Shown: in pieces, positions 13,961-21,828 of the stretch
Layout of the letters: every line of letters starts with the position of its first letter
How positions within the stretch are numbered: the first letter of the stretch is position 1
From: Ancylobacter novellus
GTDB lineage: Bacteria; Pseudomonadota; Alphaproteobacteria; Rhizobiales; Xanthobacteraceae
Length of the DNA: 24,705 bases
Direction of reading: 5' to 3'
Assembly (NCBI GenBank): GCA_003241485.1
Contig: QFQD01000056.1
Location: 1-24,705 of the forward strand
Made by a program: the position numbers and the translations under genes
The notes under the pieces: model-generated
Seen by the model: only the letters and a program-made list of their open reading frames with translations
Told to the model about the DNA's origin: nothing
Databases searched by the model: none

Positions 13961-15285
13961 GCCGCCCACCCCTTATCGCCTTGTTTCCGGAAGCCAGCTT
14001 CGGCGCCGCGCTCAACTGCGTCGGCATCGCGCGCGAACTGAAGGCGCGGGGTGCGGAGCCGGTCTTTCTCTGCCATCCCGGCTTTACCGGCGTGTTCGCC
14101 GAGTATGGTTTCCGCGAATATCACCTGCAGCCGGAGGAGGGGCCCTCGCAGGCCCGCAGCGCGGCCTACTGGCAGAACTTCGTCAATACGCATCTGCCGC
14201 ATTTCGACCTGCCGCCCGAGGCGCAGCTCGAAGCCTATGTCGCGCCCACCTGGGAAGCGATCATCGATACCGTGATCGCGGTCGAGGATTCGCTGGAGGC
14301 GCTGCTCGCGCAGATCCAGCCGGACATGATCCTGCTGGACAACGTCATCATGTTTCCGGCGATCCTGCGCTCGGGCCGGCCCTGGGCGCGGGTGGTGTCC
14401 TGCGCCGAGACGGAAATCCCCGATCCTCTGGTGCCGCCCTATCTGTCCGGCCTGTCAGCTGACGATCGCCCCGGCCGGGCGCAGTGGGAGAAGGCGGCCG
14501 CGACGGCGCTGAGGATGGCGCATAACCGCTACAACGGCTTCCGCCGCGCCCGCGGGCTGCGTCCACTGCCGCCCGGCCAGTTCCTGGAATCCTCCGACAG
14601 CCTGAACCTGCTGCTCGCCCCGTCCGCCGTGCGGTTTGCGCGCGCCGAGGAACTACCGGCCGAGCGCTTCGTGTTCCTGGAGGGCTGTGTGCGCGAGGAG
14701 GTGCGCTTCGAGCCACCCGTCCTGCCAGCGAATGACGGGCCGCTGGTCTATATGAGCTTCGGCAGCCTCGGCGCGATCGACACCGACCAGATCAAGCGGA
14801 TGATCGAGGTGTTCGCCACCATCCGAGCCCGCTTCTTCGTCAATGTCGGCGGCTTCATGGACGAGTACCGGCAGGTGCCGGACAATGTGTTCCTCGGTAG
14901 CTGGTTTCCCCAGCCCTCGGTGGTCGCGCAGTCCGCGCTGTTCATCCATCATGGCGGCAACAATTCCTTCTGCGAAGCGCTGTTCCATGGCGTGCCGTCG
15001 CTGGTGATGCCTTATTGCTGGGACGGGCATGACAATGCCCGCCGCGCGGCGGACACCGGCACGGGTCGGCGCATGCACCGCTCCGACTGGTCGCCGAACC
15101 TGCTGCGGGACACCATCGAGACACTTCTGGAAGACCGCGCGCTGCGCGACCGGCTTGCCGTGATCTCGGCCCGCATGAAGGCCGAGCCCGGTGTGGCGCG
15201 GGCCGCGGATGCCGTGCTGGCGCGGGTGACGGGGGAAGGGTCGGATGCCCTCCACCCCGAGGGCGCGGCCGCGCACGGGCAATGA
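13957..15285 (+). CDS. GT1-like glycosyltransferase, copy 2
   Basis: The 442-residue paralogue of the minus-strand glycosyltransferase is similar along its full length. Its GTG start overlaps the regulator stop (GTGA). Shared blocks include F-P-E-A-S-F-G-A-A-L-N-C-V-G-I-A near the N-terminus, P-D-M-I-L-L-D-N-V-I-M-F-P-A and M-S-F-G-S-L-G. Also shared are G-S-W-F-P-Q-P-S-V, H-H-G-G-N-N-S-F-C-E and W-D-G-H-D-N-A. As in copy 1, the catalytic-His loop of GT1 enzymes has Phe-Gly instead, the N-domain Asp is kept, and the donor D-Q pair is D-G. Identical departures in two diverged copies argue for a distinct functional clade, not decay. The two may form a heterodimer or act on different acceptors. 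The extra C-terminal 15 or so residues are likely disordered. Confidence 0.85.
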   Translation: MSRPPLIALFPEASFGAALNCVGIARELKARGAEPVFLCHPGFTGVFAEYGFREYHLQPEEGPSQARSAAYWQNFVNTHLPHFDLPPEAQLEAYVAPTWEAIIDTVIAVEDSLEALLAQIQPDMILLDNVIMFPAILRSGRPWARVVSCAETEIPDPLVPPYLSGLSADDRPGRAQWEKAAATALRMAHNRYNGFRRARGLRPLPPGQFLESSDSLNLLLAPSAVRFARAEELPAERFVFLEGCVREEVRFEPPVLPANDGPLVYMSFGSLGAIDTDQIKRMIEVFATIRARFFVNVGGFMDEYRQVPDNVFLGSWFPQPSVVAQSALFIHHGGNNSFCEALFHGVPSLVMPYCWDGHDNARRAADTGTGRRMHRSDWSPNLLRDTIETLLEDRALRDRLAVISARMKAEPGVARAADAVLARVTGEGSDALHPEGAAAHGQ

Positions 15286-15304
15286 GGGCTGGCGCGGCGC
15301 CCTA

Positions 15305-15326
15305 CCCGGAGCCGAGGGGCTCCGGG
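15305..15326. terminator. Hairpin between convergent genes
   Basis: Arms CCCGGAGCC (15305-15313) and GGCTCCGGG (15318-15326) form a perfect 9-bp stem with a GAGG loop in the 55-bp gap between the + strand glycosyltransferase and the - strand autotransporter. There is no clear T-run on either side. Its position suits a bidirectional terminator or 3'-end stabiliser. Confidence 0.55.
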
Positions 15327-15340
15327 GTGTCAGACGTCGA

Positions 15341-18256
15341 CTAGAAGCGCCAGGTGAAGTTGGCCTGCACGGCGTTCATGGTGACGCTGTCGGCGTATTG
15401 GCCGACATAGGACACGCCGATGCGGGCCTGCTCGCTGATATTGAGGTCCGCACCGATCTCGACCAGCGCGGTATTCTCGGCGAGGGGCACGCCGGCCACG
15501 GTGAAATTCGCCGTCGGCACGCTCAGAAACGCCATCTGCGCTTCCGGCGTGATGTCGCCGAACGCATATTGCCAGGCGACCGAGGCATGGGGCTTGAACA
15601 ACATGCCGTTGGACAGGTCGATCGTGGTCGCCACCCGCAGGCCGAGCGTGGAATAGCCGACACCCATCGAGCCGGGCGCGCCATAGAGGCCGGCGGTGGC
15701 GCCGGTCTCGGTGAAGCTGTCCGTGTCGAGATAGACATAGGCGAGGCCGGCGAAGGGTTCGAGCGCCAGCTGCTGCAGGGCGAAGCCGTAGCCGACCTCG
15801 GCGAACACCTGCGCGGTGCCGCCATCATAGTCCGCGCTCGCCTGCTCGGCGAAGGGATAGGCGATGGTGCGCGAGGCATCGATCTGGTTGAAAGCGTAGC
15901 TCGCGCCAAGGCGCAGGTTCCAGGGGCCGGAGCTGGTGCCGGCATAGAGTGCCAGCAGCAGGCTGTCGACATCGGTCGAACTCGCCAGCGCGTCGATATC
16001 GGAACTGGATTGCGTGTAGCCCAGCGCGGCGCCAACCAGCCAGTTGCCGGCGTTGATGTCGACGCCGGAGAGGATGCCGCCAATGGTGGCGTCGACACTC
16101 GCCGTGCCTGCACCGCCGCTGTAATCGCTCCAGCCGCCGAAGGCCTGCGCCCAGATCGTGCCGTTGAAGGCCGGTTCGGGTGCGGTGGGCGCCTTGGTCG
16201 GGTAGGGCACAGTCGATTTCGCCGAGGGCGCGTAGGCAAGGGCCGGCCCGCCATAGCCGAGCGCGGCCATCGGGCCGGACTGGGTGCCATAGGTGCCCTG
16301 CCGCAAGCGGTCGAGTAGCGCCCGGCGAGTATAGAGGCTGTCGCCCACCATCACCGACTGCTCGCTGGCATAGGCCTCGCCCGAGAGGGCACTGAGGGTG
16401 CCGGGCAGCGCGGCGGCGGAGACGCCGTAAAGCGGGGCCAGCGCGGTTGGCAGGGTCGTCAGCAGGCCGTTGGTGGTGGTGTTGATGATGCCGTCAATGG
16501 CGGCGCCAACCGCGCGCTGGTTGCGCGTGAGCGCCAGGCCGGCGAGATCGGCGGCGACGCTCATGGTCACCGTGGTCGGGGTGTAGCCCAGGCTGGCGCT
16601 GAACAAGGCGGGCAGGCCGTCGGTGACGAAGCGGCCGAAGGTGCCGGTGATGCCCTGCGTCGCGGCGATCAGCGTGGTGGTCGGGGCGAAGCTCGTGGTC
16701 TGGAAGCTGACCTGCAGCGTGCCCGCGAGCTTTGCCGTGCCGGCGATGCCGAAATAGTCGGTGCCGGTGTCAGTGACGCGCGCGGCATAGGTGCCGACGG
16801 GGGTCTGCACGAAGGTGCCGCCGAACAGATGGGTGACCGACGGCAGGTCGCCGGAAACGCCGAGCCAGCCGCTGTTCTCGAAGCGCTTGCCGATGCCGGC
16901 CGTCGCGGCGATGCGGCCGTCGATGATGCCCATGTTGACGATCACCGTGCCATTGGCGTCCGGCCCGGTGCGCAGGGCGTCGGCGACGATGTTCGTCTGC
17001 AGGGTGCCGTAATTCAGGAACGTGCCGTAGAGCCCATGCAGTTCGACCGCCGCGCCGGCGATGCCGGAAGCGGTGATGGTGCCGTTATTGGTCAGCACGC
17101 CATAGGTCTCGCCGCGCATGCCGATGCCGCCATTGCCGGTGGCCGCGATGGTGCCGCTGTTGATGATGTCATCGCCCCGGCGCCCATCGAGCGCGGCGGC
17201 ATTGGCGGTGCCAAAGGTCAACGTGCCGGCGTTGCGGATCGGGTTGTAGATGCCCGGGATCGTCGCGAGATAGCCGTTGATGCCATTGGCATCGACATAG
17301 ATGCCGACGACGTTGTCGCCATAAGCGGAATTGGACGACACGACCGCGCCGGGAATGTCGATCTCGTACCAGGTCGCGATGCCGAGCGCGTCGACATGCA
17401 TGACGGCGGGATGCACGACGCCGTCCGCGGTGACCCAGTTGACGACGAGGTTGTATTCGTCCGTGCGACCCGCGCCGGTGATGCCCTCGAAATGCGTCGC
17501 GACGGCGCCGGGGTGGTCATACTGCACATAGGTGCCGGTGCGCTGGTCGTAGATGTAGCCATGCTCGGCATGAAAGGCGCCGCCGACCTGGATCTGCCCG
17601 AAGCCACCGGCGATCTTGTCGCCATAGATGCCATAGGCGGTGGTGCTGACGCCGGCGATGTTGTTGGTGACGTAGGTGCCGGTATCGATGTTGTAGATGA
17701 AGGCGTTGCCGGTCGCGAGGCGGGTGTCGTAATTGCCGACCACCTGATTGCCGAAGGTGCTGTGCGCGATGGTGAACAGCACGCCCTCGGTCGGGTAGGT
17801 CAGATTGGTCAGCTGCTGGCCCGGCGCGGCGGCGCCGTCATAGAGATAGCTGGTGTCATAGGGCGAGGTGGCGAGGGTCTTGTAGCTGCCCACCACGCGC
17901 AGCACCCCGTCGGGGTTGCCGAAGCTCGGCCCGTAGGGAGAGGACCCGATGGCGCCGGGATAATTCGCGCCATTGGCGGTCGCCAGGGGGAAGGGCGACC
18001 ATGTCTGCGTCACCGTGTTGTAAAGCAGGCCGCCGGTCTGGCCGGGGATGGTGTAGTTGCCGACAATGGTGTTGCCGCGAATACCGGTGAGGAACGTGCC
18101 GGTCGTGCCGAAATTCAGCGTCTGATAGGTCGTCGGCGTCGGAGGAAGCGGAACCGCCTGCGCGGCGGGCGCAAGGCCGCTGACGCCAACACCAATGGCG
18201 ACAAGTTTGCGCATCCGTGACCGCGATAGGCCGCGCGAAATCGACCGAATCTTCAT
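15341..18256 (-). CDS. Type Va autotransporter with propeller-like repeats and beta-helix passenger
   Basis: The 971-residue outer-membrane protein has a signal peptide at 1-34 (R-K-L-V-A-I-G-V-G-V core, cleavage A-Q-A|V). Residues about 44-332 hold roughly six modules of 45-55 residues, each with a (Y)G-(N/D)-x-(I/V)-(V/A)-G-N-Y-like strand: near 61-68, 118-125, 167-175, 211-219, 262-272 and 311-320. Several are followed by G-Y-x-Y-D-x-x-T-G-T-Y. Residues about 340-560 carry N-x-G-T-(I/L) repeats (I-N-S-G-T-I, T-N-N-G-T-I, N-Y-G-T-L), typical of a beta-helix. A linker rich in Ala/Pro leads to a C-terminal barrel (about 700-971) starting W-A-Q-A-F-G-G-W and ending N-F-T-W-R-F, with the expected terminal aromatic residue. 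The ATG at 18256 was preferred over GTG at 18271 for its spacing to GCGGGG. It is probably a surface adhesin or enzyme; its role is unknown. Confidence 0.88.
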   Translation of the reverse strand: MKIRSISRGLSRSRMRKLVAIGVGVSGLAPAAQAVPLPPTPTTYQTLNFGTTGTFLTGIRGNTIVGNYTIPGQTGGLLYNTVTQTWSPFPLATANGANYPGAIGSSPYGPSFGNPDGVLRVVGSYKTLATSPYDTSYLYDGAAAPGQQLTNLTYPTEGVLFTIAHSTFGNQVVGNYDTRLATGNAFIYNIDTGTYVTNNIAGVSTTAYGIYGDKIAGGFGQIQVGGAFHAEHGYIYDQRTGTYVQYDHPGAVATHFEGITGAGRTDEYNLVVNWVTADGVVHPAVMHVDALGIATWYEIDIPGAVVSSNSAYGDNVVGIYVDANGINGYLATIPGIYNPIRNAGTLTFGTANAAALDGRRGDDIINSGTIAATGNGGIGMRGETYGVLTNNGTITASGIAGAAVELHGLYGTFLNYGTLQTNIVADALRTGPDANGTVIVNMGIIDGRIAATAGIGKRFENSGWLGVSGDLPSVTHLFGGTFVQTPVGTYAARVTDTGTDYFGIAGTAKLAGTLQVSFQTTSFAPTTTLIAATQGITGTFGRFVTDGLPALFSASLGYTPTTVTMSVAADLAGLALTRNQRAVGAAIDGIINTTTNGLLTTLPTALAPLYGVSAAALPGTLSALSGEAYASEQSVMVGDSLYTRRALLDRLRQGTYGTQSGPMAALGYGGPALAYAPSAKSTVPYPTKAPTAPEPAFNGTIWAQAFGGWSDYSGGAGTASVDATIGGILSGVDINAGNWLVGAALGYTQSSSDIDALASSTDVDSLLLALYAGTSSGPWNLRLGASYAFNQIDASRTIAYPFAEQASADYDGGTAQVFAEVGYGFALQQLALEPFAGLAYVYLDTDSFTETGATAGLYGAPGSMGVGYSTLGLRVATTIDLSNGMLFKPHASVAWQYAFGDITPEAQMAFLSVPTANFTVAGVPLAENTALVEIGADLNISEQARIGVSYVGQYADSVTMNAVQANFTWRF

Positions 18257-18374
18257 TTTGTGCCCCGCCACCCCAACTTGAGGCGACTCAACTTAGCGGT
18301 TGCCGCGCAGCTTAGCGATGGCGCTTTTTGGTCTTATTTCCGCCGAATCATCGCCAGCTTCCCGGAGCGTGGCC

Positions 18375-19067
18375 TCATTCGCCGGAAAGAGCGGTGTGCA
18401 GGGCGGCGCGTGCCGCCTTTATGTGACGGCGCATGAGGATTTCGGCGAGTTCGCCGTCGCGCTGGCCAATCGCCTCGGTAATGCGTAGATGCTCTTTCCA
18501 TGCCTCCCGGCCACGGCCCTGCACGGTGCGGTGCAGCCGCCGGCACAGGCGCAGGCGTGGATAGAACTGCTCGCACAGCAGGTCCGCGAGGATGGGGTTG
18601 CCGCTGCCGCGGGCGATGCGCCGGTGGAAGTCGGTCTCCGGATCGTCCTGCAGATAGGCGCCGAGCGGGTTGCGCTCGATCTCACCGCGATGGCCGGCGA
18701 CCAGCGCTTCCAGAGCGGCGAACTCGCCCGCTTCCATGTGGGTGGCCGCCAGACGCGCGGCCATGCCTTCCATCGCCTCGCGCACATCCAGCAAGGCGAG
18801 GAACTCGGCGGCGCTCGGCTGGGCGACGCGGGCGCCCTGATTGACCGCATAGGTGACGAGGCCGCGCTCCTGCAGGCGGCGGATCGCCTCGCGCACCGGT
18901 GCCCGGCTGGCCCCGAAAGAGCGGGCGATGGCGGGCTCGGAGAGCTTCTCGCCGGGGGCGAGCGTGCCGGCCAGAATGGCCTGGGTGAGATCGTCATAGA
19001 GGCGCGAGGCAAGGCCGCTGCCGCCCAGCGCGTCGGCCGCCGTTTCCGTCTCGTCAGCGTTCAACAT
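18375..19067 (-). CDS. FCD-type GntR regulator of the prp/tct operon
   Basis: The 230-residue protein carries a GntR winged helix at about 20-85 with L-S-E-P-A-I-A-R-S-F-G-A-S-R-A-P-V-R-E-A-I-R-R-L. An FCD ligand-binding domain at about 90-220 holds E-T-D-F-H (Asp146, His148), E-H-L-R-I-T-E-A-I (His193) and R-R-H-I-K-A-A-R (His215) as likely metal/ligand residues. FCD regulators commonly sense carboxylates. The ATG at 19067-19065 has AAGAGG at ideal spacing and itself overlaps a TGTCGACA palindrome, so autoregulation is likely. It is divergent from prpD and lies 118 bases before the autotransporter on the same strand, with no strong terminator seen between them. I infer repression of prpD-prpB-tctCBA, relieved by a (methyl)citrate-type effector. 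Confidence 0.88.
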   Translation of the reverse strand: MLNADETETAADALGGSGLASRLYDDLTQAILAGTLAPGEKLSEPAIARSFGASRAPVREAIRRLQERGLVTYAVNQGARVAQPSAAEFLALLDVREAMEGMAARLAATHMEAGEFAALEALVAGHRGEIERNPLGAYLQDDPETDFHRRIARGSGNPILADLLCEQFYPRLRLCRRLHRTVQGRGREAWKEHLRITEAIGQRDGELAEILMRRHIKAARAALHTALSGE

Positions 19068-19074
19068 GTCGACA
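19067..19074. promoter_or_regulatory. TGTCGACA palindrome over the regulator start codon
   Basis: The palindrome (in CATGTCGACAC) spans the start codon of the FCD-GntR gene. It matches the core of the two sites nearer prpD but lacks the ATAAT extension. Binding here would block the regulator's own expression. The 8-mer also occurs in unrelated coding sequence in this window, so this copy alone is weak evidence. Confidence 0.4.
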
Positions 19075-19188
19075 CCTCTTGCCTGTTGCCCCGTGCCGGC
19101 GCGTCGCAGCGTTTCTTATAGCCGATTTGCCTCGCGACATGCGCGCATTCAAGTCGGGTGGCGTTGATGCCGAAGCGCGGTCCACGAG

Positions 19189-19200
19189 TGTCGACATAAT
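19189..19200. promoter_or_regulatory. Candidate FCD-GntR operator, site 1
   Basis: TGTCGACATAAT contains the palindrome TGTCGACA. The same 12-mer recurs exactly 63 bases downstream, which is six helical turns, so dimers bound at both sites would face the same side of the DNA. FCD-GntR proteins usually bind short palindromes of this kind in the gap next to their own gene. Confidence 0.6.
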
Positions 19201-19251
19201 TGGGCGTTGTTCGCATATTTCGTTTGTGTTCTTTCCATGATTGGCTAGAAA

Positions 19252-19263
19252 TGTCGACATAAT
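19252..19263. promoter_or_regulatory. Candidate FCD-GntR operator, site 2
   Basis: This is the second exact TGTCGACATAAT, here as the full 10-bp palindrome ATGTCGACAT plus AAT. It lies about 60 bases before the prpD start, where it would overlap the promoter or early transcribed region. A weak TTGTGT (19224-19229) / TAGAAA (19246-19251) pair with 16-base spacing just upstream is a possible prpD promoter. Confidence 0.6.
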
Positions 19264-19324
19264 CAGCCGAGGCGACGCAAGGCGCCTCTAAAAAACTGCG
19301 ATACAGGGAGACGTCGGGAACGCC

Positions 19325-20776
19325 ATGTCCAGCCACAACAACAATGAACGTCCGGCCCCCGATGGCGTGCTCGTCGACATCGCCGACTACGTGCTCAACT
19401 ATCGTGTCGACAGTTCCCTCGCCTACGAGACGGCCCGCAACTGCCTGATCGACACGCTGGGCTGCGGGCTGGAGGCGCTGGAATATCCGGCCTGCACCAA
19501 GCTGCTCGGGCCGATCGTGCCCGGCACGGTGGTGCCGAACGGCGCGAAGGTGCCCGGCACGCCCTACCAGCTCGATCCGGTACAGGCGGCGTTCAACATC
19601 GGCACGATGATCCGCTGGCTGGATTTCAACGATTGCTGGCTCGCCGCCGAATGGGGGCATCCTTCCGACAATCTCGGCGGCATCCTCGCCGTCGCCGACT
19701 GGCTGGCGCGCAACGCGGTCGCCACCGGCCGCACGCCGCCGACCATGCGCGACGTGCTAACCGCCATGATCAAGGCGCATGAGATCCAGGGCTGCATCGC
19801 GCTGGAGAATGCCTTCAACAAGGTGGGCATCGACCATGTCGTGCTGGTCAAGGTCGCCTCGACCGCCGTCGTCGCCGGCCTGCTGGGGCTGACGCGCGAC
19901 GAGATCATCAACGCGCTCTCGCTCGCCTTCGTCGACGGGCAGGCGCTGCGCACCTATCGCCACGCGCCGAATGCCGGCTCGCGCAAGAGCTGGGCGGCGG
20001 GTGATGCTACCAGCCGCGCCGTGCGGCTCGCGCTGATCGCGCAGACCGGCGAGATGGGCTACCCCTCGGTTCTGACCGCGCCGACCTGGGGCTTCTATGA
20101 CGCCTCGTTCCGCGGCAAGCACTTCTCCTTCCAGCGACCTTACGGCTCCTATGTGATGGAGAACGTGCTGTTCAAGATTTCCTACCCTGCCGAGTTCCAC
20201 GCCCAGACGGCCGTGGAAGCGGCCATGAGCCTTCATCGCAGGCTGGCCGAGATGGGCCGCAGCGCCGCGGATATCGCCGCCATCCGCATCCGCACGCATG
20301 AGGCGTGCATCCGCATCATCGACAAGAGCGGGCCTCTGCATAATCCCGCCGACCGCGACCACACCATCCAGTACATGGTCGCCGTGCCGCTGCTGTTCGG
20401 CCGGCTCACCGCTTCGGACTATGAGGATGCGGTCGCCGCCGATCCGCGCATCGACGCGCTGCGCGCCAAGATCACCTGCGTCGAGGATCCGGCCTTTACC
20501 CGCGACTATCACGACCCGGAGAAGCGCTCGATCGCCAATGCGATGACCATCGAGCTGACCAACGGCACCGTGCTGCCGGAAGTGCTGGTGGAATATCCGA
20601 TCGGCCACAAGCGCCGGCGCGCGGACGGCATTCCGCTATTGGAGGCGAAGTTCCGTACCAACCTCGCCCGCCGCTTCGTGGAGAAGCGCCAGCGCGCCAT
20701 TCTCGACGTCTCGCTCGACCAGGAGCGGCTCGAGGCCATGGCCGTCAACGATTACGTCGATCTCTACGCCAGCTGA
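19325..20776 (+). CDS. prpD: 2-methylcitrate dehydratase PrpD
   Basis: The 483-residue MmgE/PrpD-family protein has the same length as the enterobacterial PrpD I remember and matches it almost end to end. Shared blocks include L-I-D-T-L-G-C-G-L-E-A-L-E-Y-P-A-C, P-G-T-V-V-P-N-G, M-I-R-W-L-D-F-N-D and A-E-W-G-H-P-S-D-N-L-G-G-I-L. Others are I-K-A-H-E-I-Q-G-C-I-A-L-E, T-Y-R-H-A-P-N-A-G, R-T-H-E-A-C-I-R-I-I-D-K and V-E-Y-P-I-G-H. PrpD dehydrates 2-methylcitrate to 2-methylaconitate (or the cis isomer) in the cytoplasmic methylcitrate cycle of propionyl-CoA breakdown. The ATG at 19325 gives an N-terminus that aligns with known PrpD. It leads the + strand operon, 12 bases before prpB, and is divergent from the FCD-GntR gene. 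Confidence 0.95.
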   Translation: MSSHNNNERPAPDGVLVDIADYVLNYRVDSSLAYETARNCLIDTLGCGLEALEYPACTKLLGPIVPGTVVPNGAKVPGTPYQLDPVQAAFNIGTMIRWLDFNDCWLAAEWGHPSDNLGGILAVADWLARNAVATGRTPPTMRDVLTAMIKAHEIQGCIALENAFNKVGIDHVVLVKVASTAVVAGLLGLTRDEIINALSLAFVDGQALRTYRHAPNAGSRKSWAAGDATSRAVRLALIAQTGEMGYPSVLTAPTWGFYDASFRGKHFSFQRPYGSYVMENVLFKISYPAEFHAQTAVEAAMSLHRRLAEMGRSAADIAAIRIRTHEACIRIIDKSGPLHNPADRDHTIQYMVAVPLLFGRLTASDYEDAVAADPRIDALRAKITCVEDPAFTRDYHDPEKRSIANAMTIELTNGTVLPEVLVEYPIGHKRRRADGIPLLEAKFRTNLARRFVEKRQRAILDVSLDQERLEAMAVNDYVDLYAS

Positions 20777-20788
20777 AGGCGGGGTCTC

Positions 20789-21724
20789 ATGCCCTATCTC
20801 GTGAACACCGATCTGCCCACCGAGCCCGCGGGGCGCCGCTTTCGCGCGCTGGTGGAGGCGGGCGGCATTGTCGAGCTGCCCGGCGCGCATAACGGCATGG
20901 CCTCGATCCAGGCCAAGGCCGCTGGCTTCAAGGGACTGTATCTCTCCGGCGCCGCGATGACCGCCTCGATGGGCCTGCCCGATCTCGGTATCATCACCGT
21001 GGACGAGGTGGCTTTCTTCATCCGGCAGATCGCGCGGGCCAGCGGCCTGCCGCTGCTGGTCGATGGCGACACCGGTTATGGCGAGGCGCTCAACGTGATG
21101 CACATGGTGCGCACCTTCGAGGATGCCGGCGCCGGGGCGGTGCATATCGAGGACCAGCTGCTGCCGAAGAAGTGCGGCCATCTCAACGACAAGAAGCTGG
21201 CCGACGCCCACGACATGGCGGCCAAGGTCGCCGCCGCCGCCCGCGCCCGGCGCGACCTCTACATCATCGCCCGCACCGATGCCGCCGCCAGCGAGGGCAT
21301 TGACGGGGCGCTGGCGCGCGCGCGGCTCTATCTCGAGGCCGGCGCCGACGCGATCTTCCCCGAGGCGCTGACCACTGCGGAGATGTTCCGCACCTTCGCC
21401 GAGCGCATGCCCGCCGGCGTGCCGCTGCTCGCCAACATGACCGAGTTCGGCCGCACGCCCTTCTTCACCGCCTCGGAATTCGAGGCGATGGGCTACCGCA
21501 TGGTGATCTGGCCGGTTTCGGCGCTGCGCGTCGCCAACAAGGCGCAGGCAAGGCTGTACCAGGCGATCCGCAGGGACGGGGGCACGCATGGAATGATCGA
21601 GGCCATGCAGACCCGTGCCGAGCTCTACGACCTGATCGGCCTGCACGATTATGAGGCGCTGGACGCCTCGATCGTGCAGACCGTCATCCCCACCGGCGTG
21701 CCCCAGCGCGGAGGGGCGGCCTGA
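20789..21724 (+). CDS. prpB: 2-methylisocitrate lyase PrpB
   Basis: The 311-residue member of the isocitrate lyase/PEP mutase superfamily cleaves 2-methylisocitrate to pyruvate and succinate. The signature K-K-C-G-H (127-131) carries the catalytic Cys129. V-D-G-D-T-G-Y-G (Asp92, Asp94) supplies Mg2+ ligands, and H-I-E-D-Q and A-R-T-D-A complete the active site. P-G-A-H-N-G-M-A-S and L-S-G-A-A-M-T-A-S-M-G-L-P-D are also typical. The length is slightly above the usual 295 or so because of a longer C-terminal tail. It starts at an ATG 12 bases after prpD. No prpC (methylcitrate synthase) follows; the transporter genes do. Confidence 0.95.
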   Translation: MPYLVNTDLPTEPAGRRFRALVEAGGIVELPGAHNGMASIQAKAAGFKGLYLSGAAMTASMGLPDLGIITVDEVAFFIRQIARASGLPLLVDGDTGYGEALNVMHMVRTFEDAGAGAVHIEDQLLPKKCGHLNDKKLADAHDMAAKVAAAARARRDLYIIARTDAAASEGIDGALARARLYLEAGADAIFPEALTTAEMFRTFAERMPAGVPLLANMTEFGRTPFFTASEFEAMGYRMVIWPVSALRVANKAQARLYQAIRRDGGTHGMIEAMQTRAELYDLIGLHDYEALDASIVQTVIPTGVPQRGGAA

Positions 21725-21780
21725 AGCGACATTTGCCCGCGCCACTGCTCCACCGCTGCGGCGGAATTTGAAAGCCGGCA

Positions 21781-21797
21781 GCCCGGATCGTCCGGGC
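21781..21797 (+). promoter_or_regulatory. Hairpin between prpB and tctC
   Basis: GCCCGGA (21781-21787), TCG loop and TCCGGGC (21791-21797) form a compact 7-bp stem about 30 bases before tctC. No T-run follows. It may stabilise message ends or adjust expression between the enzyme genes and the transporter. Confidence 0.4.
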
Positions 21798-21828
21798 AAG
21801 ACACGGCGAAACCGAACGAGGAAACGAC

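Noticed and set aside
16829..18220. 463-codon open frame on the + strand
   Set aside because: It is antisense to the autotransporter passenger. The repetitive Gly/Ala/Asp/Val translation mirrors the repeats on the other strand.
19405..19412. Further TGTCGACA copy within prpD as an extra operator
   Set aside because: The 8-mer also occurs inside unrelated coding sequence at 6346-6353 and 15964-15971, so single copies are expected by chance. It lacks the ATAAT extension.
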